DNA from: Clostridia bacterium
Lineage (GTDB): Bacteria > Bacillota > Clostridia > Christensenellales > Aristaeellaceae
Reading direction: 5' to 3'
NCBI GenBank assembly: GCA_017550035.1
Contig: JAFYLS010000033.1
Coordinates: forward strand, 1 to 38,042
DNA: 38,042 nucleotides
Shown here: positions 32,077 to 38,042 of the stretch, piece after piece
Layout of the letters: every line of letters begins with the position of its first letter
Numbering within the stretch: position 1 is the first letter of the stretch
Position numbers and translations under genes: made by a program
Notes under the pieces: model-generated
Told to the model about the DNA's origin: nothing
Databases searched by the model: none
Seen by the model: the letters and a program-made list of their open reading frames with translations, nothing else

Positions 32077-32956
32077 ATTCCTCATCCCTTTTTTCCGCTT
32101 TGCGCACAGGACGTGCGTATTTTTCAAAGGCTTCCAACGTAATGCGGCCCAGTTTGCCGCCGCGGAATTCATCCAGAATCACGCTGCAGGCCCGCTCCCA
32201 GTCACACACGCCGCCGCGCATCAGGAAGCCGCGGCCCCGGCATACTGCTTCCAGCAGTTCCTCGCCACGCTGGGAAAGGTCCTCTACATGATAACGTTCC
32301 TTCACCTTTTCGGGCACGCTGTCAATCATGTCATAGAGCAACTGCAGCGCCAGATCGTCCGTATTCAGCACCTGATCGCGAATGGCGGCAATATAGGCCA
32401 GTCGGCGGGCCGCCATGGCATCATCCAGACGGGGCCAGAGAAGGCCGGGCGTGTCCAGCAGTTCCAGATAGGGAGAAATCTTCACCCACTGGTTGGCGCG
32501 GGTCACGCCGGGCATATCGCCCACTTTGGCAATGGGCGCGCCGTGGAGGCGGTTAATAAAGGTGGATTTACCCACATTGGGTACACCCACCACCATGGCG
32601 CGAATCGTCTTTTTGATCCCGCGTTCGGCAGCACGGCGCACTGTTTCTTCGGTGGCCTTATCGATCAACTGAGAAACCTGCTTGGCCTGCTTGTTCATAT
32701 TGACCGCAATGCACAAAATGCCCTGATCACGGTAATGCTTCACCCATTTATCCGTCTGGGCAGGATCTGCCAGGTCACTCTTGCCAAAAACCAGTACACG
32801 CTGCTTATGCTCCAGCATTTTATCCAGATCCGGATTGCGGCTGGCGCGGGGCAAGCGGGCGTCGCACAGTTCAATGACCACGTCCACGCGCTTGAGCTGC
32901 TCACTAAGTTGCCGTTTGGCTTTCGCCATATGCCCCGGATACCAGTTAATTTCCAT
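32066..32956 (-). CDS. rbgA: Ribosome biogenesis GTPase RbgA (YlqF)
   Basis: A 296-residue circularly permuted GTPase needed for late 50S assembly. The G4-like motif FGKSDLAD precedes G1 GVPNVGKST and G3 LLDTPGLLWP, the order that defines this family. The N-terminus begins MEINWYPGHMAKA, as in Bacillus RbgA, and VVIELCDARLPRASRNP is typical. The C-terminal ANTAR-like RNA-binding region follows (EELLEAVCRGRGFLMRGG). ATG 32956 has AAGGAG eight bases upstream. It starts an operon with rnhB, yraN and the fused glycosyltransferase gene. Confidence 0.96.
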   Translation of the reverse strand: MEINWYPGHMAKAKRQLSEQLKRVDVVIELCDARLPRASRNPDLDKMLEHKQRVLVFGKSDLADPAQTDKWVKHYRDQGILCIAVNMNKQAKQVSQLIDKATEETVRRAAERGIKKTIRAMVVGVPNVGKSTFINRLHGAPIAKVGDMPGVTRANQWVKISPYLELLDTPGLLWPRLDDAMAARRLAYIAAIRDQVLNTDDLALQLLYDMIDSVPEKVKERYHVEDLSQRGEELLEAVCRGRGFLMRGGVCDWERACSVILDEFRGGKLGRITLEAFEKYARPVRKAEKRDEEYED

Positions 32957-33043
32957 AAAATAATCTCCTTTATGCGCTCAAAGCGCCTGTTTCTTTGCGG
33001 AATGGAGGCACATGGCAAAGTGCAGCATACCCCCATTTTGTAT

Positions 33044-33072
33044 ATTATCCCATGTTTCCGGAAAAAACGCAA
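33044..33072 (-). promoter_or_regulatory. Promoter of rbgA operon
   Basis: The minus strand has TTGCGT (33072-33067), 17 bases, then GATAAT (33049-33044), about 90 bases upstream of the rbgA start. The same -35 hexamer TTGCGT is used by the SRP RNA promoter. Confidence 0.65.
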
Positions 33073-33156
33073 TCCCTTCCGCGCTTCGCGCATTGCTGCA
33101 AACGAATTTTACATTTTCCTTATGCCTGCATGGAAAATTTGGCAATAGCGTTTCCC

Positions 33157-33185
33157 TTGACAGCGGCATGGCATGTGCATATAAT
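33157..33185 (+). promoter_or_regulatory. Perfect-consensus sigma-A promoter of the 6S-like RNA
   Basis: TTGACA (33157-33162), 17 bases, TATAAT (33180-33185): both hexamers and the spacer are exact consensus, the strongest promoter in the window. It points to a highly expressed RNA. No start codon with a ribosome binding site follows. Confidence 0.93.
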
Positions 33186-33191
33186 GAAAAC

Positions 33192-33398
33192 ACAGGATGT
33201 TCCTGGAGTGTTGGTCAGTCTTCTATTTTTACCCACATTTCACTAAACGGAACCCGGGTCGAGCATTCTATGCCATGCCCCCGCGTTTTTTACGTGCCAG
33301 GGGACGGCAGATGGGTGCAGCAGGGTACCGGCCTGCTTAACATAGCGGGTGAAAAAATAGGGGGCAGCCGCACTTTGGGGCATTCATTTTTTATGCCT
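33192..33398 (+). ncRNA. ssrS: 6S-like RNA (ssrS candidate)
   Basis: About 200 bases of non-coding transcript between a perfect promoter and a terminator. I can fold it by hand into the 6S layout: closing stem GGATG (33195-33199) with CATTC (33381-33385), TCCTGG with TTGGGG, AGTGT with GCACT, a 12-bp helix (33219-33230 with 33353-33364) and ACCC with GGGT (33231-33234 with 33347-33350). An A/T-rich bubble follows (33235-33247 against 33331-33346). Beyond it are CGG/CCG, ACCC/GGGT and GCATTC/GGGTGC stems and an apical hairpin near 33278-33303. 6S RNA mimics an open promoter and binds sigma-A RNA polymerase. The identity comes from architecture, length and promoter strength; it has not been checked with a covariance model. 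Confidence 0.7.
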
Positions 33399-33412
33399 GA
33401 AAACAGCAAATC

Positions 33413-33447
33413 AAAAAGGATCGCATAGGCGATCCTTTTATTTTTTG
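33413..33447. terminator. Bidirectional terminator between the 6S-like RNA and rqcH
   Basis: GGATCGC (33418-33424), loop ATAG, GCGATCC (33429-33435), with TTTTATTTTTT on the right and AAAAA on the left. It ends the plus-strand RNA and also the convergent glyA-rqcH transcript. Confidence 0.93.
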
Positions 33448-33448
33448 A

Positions 33449-35188
33449 TCATTTAACTTCCTTCAGACGGGCAATATCCCCTTCGGATGCATCCACTACC
33501 AGCGTTTTCTGATGCGTGTAGATCACAAAACCGGTAGGCGTGCCGCCCGGCTTTTTCACATACTTGCGCAGCGTATAATCCACCGGCACGCCCATGCCTT
33601 TTCCTTTGGAATAGAAGGATGCCAGTTTCAGCGCCTCCGCCAGGGTATTTTCGGGACAGTTCCCCTGGGAAACGCGGACAATGACGTGAGACCCGGGCAT
33701 GTCCTTGGCATGCAGCCACAGATCATTTCCCTGCGCATCATGGGTAAGCCGCTCATTCTGCAGGCTGTTCTTGCCCACAAAAATATCCAGTCCGTCAGAT
33801 GACACATAATGATGGGGCTTACTGACCGGCGGACGCTTGCTGCCTCTTTTCTGGGGCTGGGGTTTCAGTACGCCATTTTCCGTAAGGAAGGCGCGTACAT
33901 CGCCCAGTTCATCTTCCGTTTCGCAGGTGCCGATATCCTCCATTGCCTGTTCCAATACAGCAATCTCTGCCAGCGTTTTTTCCTTCTGTTCGGCAGCCAG
34001 ATGCATGGCGGAACGGGCCTTGCGGTATTTTTTAAAATACTTCTGGGCGTTCTGGGCAGGCGTTAAGGCAATGTCCAGATCAATCAGCATGGTGCCGCCG
34101 TTTTCATCGTAGAAATTGGGCAGTTCCACCTGACTTTGACCCCTTGACACCAGATAGCTCTGGGCGGTCAGCAGTTCGCCTGCAATGCGGTAATCTTCCA
34201 TCCGGGCGCTGTCGGACAGTTCCTCTTCCTGCAATGCCAGCTTCTTTTCATCACGTTCCAACGCGTTTTTGATCACATGGCGCAGTGTTGCGCTCTTCTG
34301 ATTGATGCGTTCACGCCTGTCGCGGCCCGCATAAAAAGCGTCCATGGCATTGCCCAGAGAAGCATATTCCTTCTGCAAATCCGGATTCAGGTGCAGATAC
34401 AGGAAAGGAAAAATATCTTTAGGCGCACCTTTTTCATCATACAATACGCGAGGAGACTTGAGGGACGGCATCTTCCGCAGAAAATCACACAGCCTTCCGG
34501 CAATATCCTGCAGGTTCACATCCTCCAGCATGGCATGGGTAAGCCCGGTCAGGCGGAAACTGATTTCCCTTGCAGTCACAGGGCCAACACCCATGAGTAT
34601 TTCGTTCAGCGCTTTATCAAGACGTCCATTTGCAGCAGCCAGGCGCTGATAAACCTGTGCTTCTTCCGCTTCGGCAGGAATAATCTTGTCCTGCGCCGGA
34701 GGCATCGTAAAGGGAAGTCCGGGCAGCGCCTGACGCACCCGGCTCATGTCAAAAGATACATGGCGGATGGCATCTACGATTTTCCCATCCTGCACCAGTG
34801 TCAGATTGGAGTGCCTGCCCATCAGCTCCAGATACAATTCCCGTTTGGCGCTGTCTCCCAGTTCATCCCGGTTTTCCACCGCCATATACAGCACGCGGTC
34901 GCCGTTCAGCTGGCGGATATCGATAATGCGTCCGCCGCCCAAGTACTTGCGCATCAGCATGCAGAACATGGGGGCGTCAATAGGGTTCTGATAAGTTTCC
35001 TGCGTCGTATGCACACGGGCATAGGAAGGAGACGCACACAAAAGCAGCTTATGGTTGCTTCCGGGCGTGCGGACGGAAAGCAAAAGCATGTCGCTTTCGG
35101 GCTGATTGACTCTATCAATACGCCCGGAAAGCAGCTTTTCCTGCATTTCCTGTACTGCAAACGAAAGCATTACGCCATCCATGGCCAT
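33449..35188 (-). CDS. rqcH: NFACT protein RqcH (fibronectin-binding-like)
   Basis: A 579-residue protein of the Rqc2/NEMF family. In Bacillus RqcH binds obstructed 50S subunits and adds C-terminal alanine tails that target stalled products for degradation. The NFACT-N domain opens with MLSFAVQEMQEKLLSGRIDR and includes NGDRVLYMAVENRDELGD. Two HhH-like stretches and a long coiled coil (about 290-430) follow. The NFACT-R domain has SSDGLDIFVGKNSLQNERLT and WLHAKDMPGSHVIV. ATG 35188 has GGAG about ten bases upstream. It lies 30 bases downstream of glyA and probably shares its transcript. Older annotations call it fibronectin-binding protein. Confidence 0.95.
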   Translation of the reverse strand: MAMDGVMLSFAVQEMQEKLLSGRIDRVNQPESDMLLLSVRTPGSNHKLLLCASPSYARVHTTQETYQNPIDAPMFCMLMRKYLGGGRIIDIRQLNGDRVLYMAVENRDELGDSAKRELYLELMGRHSNLTLVQDGKIVDAIRHVSFDMSRVRQALPGLPFTMPPAQDKIIPAEAEEAQVYQRLAAANGRLDKALNEILMGVGPVTAREISFRLTGLTHAMLEDVNLQDIAGRLCDFLRKMPSLKSPRVLYDEKGAPKDIFPFLYLHLNPDLQKEYASLGNAMDAFYAGRDRRERINQKSATLRHVIKNALERDEKKLALQEEELSDSARMEDYRIAGELLTAQSYLVSRGQSQVELPNFYDENGGTMLIDLDIALTPAQNAQKYFKKYRKARSAMHLAAEQKEKTLAEIAVLEQAMEDIGTCETEDELGDVRAFLTENGVLKPQPQKRGSKRPPVSKPHHYVSSDGLDIFVGKNSLQNERLTHDAQGNDLWLHAKDMPGSHVIVRVSQGNCPENTLAEALKLASFYSKGKGMGVPVDYTLRKYVKKPGGTPTGFVIYTHQKTLVVDASEGDIARLKEVK

Positions 35189-35218
35189 GTTTTCCTATCT
35201 CCTTCCCCAATAAAAAAC

Positions 35219-36463
35219 TTACTTGTACAGCGGGAACTGACCGGTCAATGCCAGCACTTCCTGCTTCACCTGAGGCACCGCCTGTTCGCCGTCGCGAATG
35301 ATGCGGACGATCCAGTCGGCAATTTTCACCATTTCTGCTTCCTTGAAGCCGCGGGTTGTAACGGCAGGCGTGCCGATACGCACACCGCTGGTTTCGCTGG
35401 GCTTGCGCTGATCGCGGGGAACCATGTTCTTGTTCACGGTAATGTTGGCTTCACCAAGCCAGGTTTCCAACTGCTTGCCGGTCACGTCGGTATCGCACAG
35501 ATCCAGCAGAATCAGATGGTTATCCGTACCGCCGGAAACCATGCGCACACCGCCCGCACGCAGTGCATTCTCCAGCGCCTTGGCATTCAGAATGATCTGA
35601 TGCTGGTACTGCCTGAATTCGTCCGTCAGCGCTTCGCCAAAGCACACCGCCTTCGCGGCGATCACATGCATGAGCGGACCGCCCTGAATGCCGGGGAAAA
35701 TGGCCTTATCGATGGCTTTTGCATACTGTTCCCTACAGAGGATCAATCCGCCGCGGGGACCGCGCAGCGTTTTGTGCGTGGTGCTGGTCACAATGTCCGC
35801 ATAGGGTACGGGAGAGGGATGCTCCCCAGCTGCTACCAGACCGGCAATATGCGCCATATCCACCATCAGGTAAGCGCCCACGTCATCAGCAATCTTGCGG
35901 AAAGCTTCAAAGTCAATGGTACGGGCATAGGCAGATGCGCCGGCCACGATCATTTTGGGTTTGCATGCCCGGGCAATGCGCTTCACTTCATCATAATTGA
36001 TGGTTTCGGTTTCGGGATCGATACCGTAGCTTTCAAAATGGAAGTACTTGCCGGAAATATTCACAGGGCTGCCGTGGGTCAGATGACCGCCGTTATTGAG
36101 GCTCATACCCAGCACGGTATCACCGGGCTGCAGCAGAGCAAAATAGGCGCCCATATTGGCCTGAGAACCGCTGTGGGGCTGCACGTTTGCATGCTCTGCG
36201 CCGTAAAGCTGCTTTACGCGGTCAATGGCAATGTTCTCCGCCACGTCCACATAGCCGCATCCGCCATAATAACGGCGGGCAGGATAGCCTTCGGCATATT
36301 TATTGGTCAGGGGGCTGCCCATGGCGGCCATTACGGCAGGACTGACAAAATTTTCAGATGCAATCAGTTCGATATGCGCTTCCTGACGTGCGCATTCCTT
36401 TTCCATCGCTTCAAACACTTCCCGGTCATTCAGCAGCGCTTCAGGCATTTTCCACACAGTCAT
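35219..36463 (-). CDS. glyA: Serine hydroxymethyltransferase
   Basis: A 414-residue PLP enzyme that interconverts serine and glycine with tetrahydrofolate, the main source of one-carbon units. The PLP lysine is K231 in [48 protein letters not shown] and [11 protein letters not shown] are all canonical. I chose ATG 36463, with AGGGGGAA upstream, giving the usual length; the open frame further upstream runs into the SRP RNA. Transcription may come from the SRP RNA promoter or from a promoter I could not identify in the 70-base gap. Confidence 0.97.
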   Translation of the reverse strand: MTVWKMPEALLNDREVFEAMEKECARQEAHIELIASENFVSPAVMAAMGSPLTNKYAEGYPARRYYGGCGYVDVAENIAIDRVKQLYGAEHANVQPHSGSQANMGAYFALLQPGDTVLGMSLNNGGHLTHGSPVNISGKYFHFESYGIDPETETINYDEVKRIARACKPKMIVAGASAYARTIDFEAFRKIADDVGAYLMVDMAHIAGLVAAGEHPSPVPYADIVTSTTHKTLRGPRGGLILCREQYAKAIDKAIFPGIQGGPLMHVIAAKAVCFGEALTDEFRQYQHQIILNAKALENALRAGGVRMVSGGTDNHLILLDLCDTDVTGKQLETWLGEANITVNKNMVPRDQRKPSETSGVRIGTPAVTTRGFKEAEMVKIADWIVRIIRDGEQAVPQVKQEVLALTGQFPLYK

Positions 36464-36539
36464 TTCCCCCTGTCTTTTTCCATGTTTGTTTCTGAATGAT
36501 AAACGAAAACCGCATGTGACGAACAGGCGAAACCGCAGC

Positions 36540-36629
36540 ACACGAGCCAAAATGCTTACTGCTGCTTCCTTCCGGACCTGACAGGGTTCACACCGGCGCA
36601 TCGCACGGGACCCATTCGCCACACACGGC
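36540..36629 (-). ncRNA. ffs: Signal recognition particle RNA (small bacterial type)
   Basis: The minus strand holds the universal SRP helix-8 core: the GTCAGGTCCGGAAGGAAGCA segment (36584-36565) with the GGAA tetraloop and the asymmetric loop that binds Ffh. Flanking stems run out toward both ends. It scaffolds Ffh for co-translational membrane targeting. The 5' end is estimated from the promoter -10 at 36641-36636. The 3' end is approximate, as no clean T-tract was found. Confidence 0.95.
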
Positions 36630-36635
36630 TTGATT

Positions 36636-36664
36636 ATTATACCCTGTTTTTATTAAAAACGCAA
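36636..36664 (-). promoter_or_regulatory. Promoter of the SRP RNA
   Basis: The minus strand has TTGCGT (36664-36659), 17 bases, then TATAAT (36641-36636), placing the start about 7 bases before the RNA. The -35 box lies inside the 3' flank of the Nudix gene's hairpin. Confidence 0.85.
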
Positions 36665-36675
36665 GTTCTTCTTGC
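36656..36675 (-). terminator. Weak terminator of the Nudix gene
   Basis: The minus strand has GCAAG (36675-36671), loop AAGAA, CTTGC (36665-36661), followed by GTTTTT. The stem has only five base pairs, so termination may be partial and read-through into the SRP RNA is possible. Confidence 0.5.
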
Positions 36676-36703
36676 AGGAATATCCGATTTTCAGAAAAAC
36701 TTC

Positions 36704-37270
36704 TCATTTCAAAATCTGCCTGCATTTTTCAATCAGCTTGCTGTACACCCGCTCCACCATCCATGGCTCAGTGCATTTTTGAAGCGCTTCTTCCGGCGTA
36801 AACCATGCAACGCCCTTGTTCTCATCTTCTTTGATGGAAAGCGGCTCCGTTTCGTCGCCGCACAGCAGATAGGTCACGTTCAAATGCAGATGGGAAGGCA
36901 CATATACGCCCTTCTTTTCGTGTCCGTTCACCGTCAGAATCTCTATGGAGAAAAGCGCTTCCATAACGGGAACAACCGTTTTCAAGCCGGTTTCCTCCTG
37001 CGCTTCCCGGATAGCAACAGCCAGCAGCTCGGTATCGCCGTCCGCATGTCCGCCCGTCCACGACCAGGAATCATAAATACGGTGATACGCCATCAGCACT
37101 TTGGTGCCATCCCGGTTGATCACCCATCCGGATGCCGTAACATGGGCAATGGGATTTGTACGCAAGAAGGCGTCATCATGGTTTTTCAGAAAATCCACGA
37201 TGATGTCCCGGTCCCGCATTTCCTGCTCATTATAAGGCTGATAATGTATCAGCTGTTCCGCCAGATTCAT
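36704..37270 (-). CDS. Nudix hydrolase
   Basis: A 188-residue Nudix protein that hydrolyses nucleoside-diphosphate-linked substrates. The Nudix box lies at 74-96: GHADGD, then IREAQEETGL, with metal ligands E89, E92 and E93. The position usually taken by the first box glutamate is Thr80, with Glu81 next to it, a variant common in this GGHADGD subfamily. The N-terminal part (HVTASGWVINRDGTKVLM) is typical of housekeeping Nudix enzymes. ATG 37270 has AAGGAG eight bases upstream. No substrate can be named. The upstream region 37271-37439 has an imperfect repeat (CTCCTGCTATT-like, 37288-37318) and the terminator of the next gene, but no clear promoter beyond a possible TATTAT. Confidence 0.9.
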   Translation of the reverse strand: MNLAEQLIHYQPYNEQEMRDRDIIVDFLKNHDDAFLRTNPIAHVTASGWVINRDGTKVLMAYHRIYDSWSWTGGHADGDTELLAVAIREAQEETGLKTVVPVMEALFSIEILTVNGHEKKGVYVPSHLHLNVTYLLCGDETEPLSIKEDENKGVAWFTPEEALQKCTEPWMVERVYSKLIEKCRQILK

Positions 37271-37370
37271 ACCTGTTTCTCCTTTTACTCTCCTGCTATT
37301 CCTTTCTCCCTGCTATTTCGGCAAACAGCGTTCGCTATCCTGCCGGCATAATACAGCAACTGGAAAATAA

Positions 37371-37404
37371 ACAAAAACGCCGCTCCCGTTTGGATGGGAG
37401 CGGC
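37371..37404 (-). terminator. Terminator of the repeat-protein gene at the right edge
   Basis: An 11-bp stem on the minus strand (GCCGCTCCCAT 37404-37394 with ACGGGAGCGGC 37389-37379, one G-T wobble), followed by GTTTTTGT. It lies about 35 bases after the stop codon. Confidence 0.92.
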
Positions 37405-37439
37405 GCAGAAAGAGGTTCTTTCTTTGTTAGAAAACCAAA

Positions 37440-38042
37440 TTACTTGGCCAGCTTTTCCAGCAGATTCATGTAGCCGTTGGTCTTGATGGTGCAGCCGGTC
37501 ACAACGTCGGTTTCACCGGGGTTGGTGGCCACAGCGATTGCTTCGGTCAGGGTCTTGCCGGTGATGTATTCGCAGAAATAGGCATTCTGTTCGTACCATT
37601 CCTTGCCGATGGGGGAAGCGCCCTTCATGTTGTAGCCTTCCTTCAGCTCGTTCTTGGTCAGAATTTCAGCAGCCAGGTCAGAGGTGGTTTCGCCCTTGCC
37701 GTTGAAGGTGATGTTGGCCTGGGAAGCATCGATGTAGGCAGAGGTGATGGTTTCACCGTTCAGGGTGATCACGCCAGCATGGGTGTAAACCTGGATCTTG
37801 CCATCAGCTTCAGCAGTAGCATCGTTGGCAGCGCCCAGCACGGAATACTGAGCCAGCTTCAGGGTGTCGCCCTTCTTGGCGCCCAGATGAGCAGCGTTGG
37901 TCACAGCAGCTTCCAGAGCGGGCAGGAATTCGCCGGCTTCCAGAGTGCAGGTGGTGATGATGTCAACGATCTGGCCGTTTTCGTTCTGTTCGGCAGCCTT
38001 CACTTCTTCCAGGGTCTTGCCCACGCAGAAAGCGGCGAAAGC
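37440..38042 (-). CDS. C-terminal part of a repeat-containing protein (cut by window edge)
   Basis: The frame is open to the right edge (about 200 residues seen), so the N-terminus lies outside the window; the GTG at 38024 is an internal valine, not a start. Two similar units can be seen: FCVGKTLEEV...DIITTCTLEAGEFLPALEAA near the left, and CEYITGKTLTEA...DVVTGCTIKTNGYMNLLEKLA at the C-terminus. They share a Cys, then GKTL-E, then D-(I/V)-(I/V)-T-x-C-T. Similar units accompany FMN-binding-type extracellular proteins of Clostridia, but no fold can be named with confidence. Uniform, strongly biased codons (for example repeated CTG, ACC, GAA) suggest high expression. Function unknown. Confidence 0.6.
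   Translation of the reverse strand, partial: AFAAFCVGKTLEEVKAAEQNENGQIVDIITTCTLEAGEFLPALEAAVTNAAHLGAKKGDTLKLAQYSVLGAANDATAEADGKIQVYTHAGVITLNGETITSAYIDASQANITFNGKGETTSDLAAEILTKNELKEGYNMKGASPIGKEWYEQNAYFCEYITGKTLTEAIAVATNPGETDVVTGCTIKTNGYMNLLEKLAK

Noticed and set aside
33192..33428. T-box or other riboswitch in the 33.2-33.4 kb region
   Set aside because: A GGGTACCG stretch loosely recalls the T-box antiterminator, but no gene follows on the plus strand; the next gene is convergent, so a free-standing RNA fits better.
33012..33428. Plus-strand open frames (83 and 138 codons) over the 6S-like RNA
   Set aside because: No ribosome binding site, atypical composition, and they cross the promoter and the structured RNA.
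36464..36622. An N-terminal extension of GlyA (open frame to 36622)
   Set aside because: The extension runs into the SRP RNA; the ATG at 36463 has a good ribosome binding site and gives the normal protein length.

Overview
The window looks like a chromosomal core segment from an endospore-forming Bacillota, most likely class Clostridia. It is moderately GC-rich. The case rests on spmA-spmB, a spoIIIA operon, RNase J, RqcH, RbgA, a CIRCE operator, a 6S-like RNA and a small SRP RNA, plus canonical sigma-A promoters and AGGAGG-type ribosome binding sites. A species cannot be named from the sequence alone. Nearly all genes lie on the minus strand. The plus-strand exceptions are the spoIIIA/rseC/trxA/rnjA stretch and the 6S-like RNA. 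No insertion sequence, prophage, CRISPR array or clear recent transfer was seen.

Layout. 1-381: tRNA-Arg, tRNA-His and tRNA-Gln (the last cut by the edge), with their promoter. 464-2583: nitroreductase-like gene and rarA. 2634-7210: an ABC-F ATPase, a GNAT acetyltransferase and CIRCE-controlled htpG. The htpG leader forms a terminator-like hairpin whose 3' arm is the htpG Shine-Dalgarno sequence. 7247-8678: secG, spmB, spmA. 8756-11618: divergent spoIIIAC-AD-AE-AF-AG-AH, lacking AA and AB and with AF cut down to its membrane part. 11699-14426: rseC-trxA, then rnjA. 14432-15359: an orphan HExxH protein with a Fur-like box over its promoter. 15443-23538: comM-dprA, then topA-trmFO-hslV-hslU. 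23665-27009: ROK kinase, nagA and an M20 amidohydrolase. 27016-32956: rbgA-rnhB-yraN followed by a 1360-residue membrane protein with two fused GT-C glycosyltransferase modules. 33157-33447: 6S-like RNA on the plus strand. 33449-36664: SRP RNA, glyA, rqcH. 36704-38042: a Nudix hydrolase and the C-terminal part of a repeat-containing protein cut by the right edge.

How the genes work together. Several modules are conserved housekeeping sets: protein export (secG, SRP RNA), RNA turnover and rescue (rnjA, rqcH, rbgA, rnhB), proteostasis (htpG, hslVU) and DNA maintenance (rarA, topA, dprA, comM). The rbgA-rnhB-yraN and comM-dprA-topA-trmFO-hslVU blocks are adjacent in many Bacillota. Here they are separated by the glycosyltransferase gene and an amino-sugar operon. 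The spmAB/spoIIIA pair forms a divergent sporulation island with a sigma-E-like promoter. The most noteworthy signals are the htpG leader switch, the reduced spoIIIA operon, the dual GT-C fusion, the 6S-like RNA, the Fur-like box on the HExxH orphan, and a thioredoxin with a CMPC active site.
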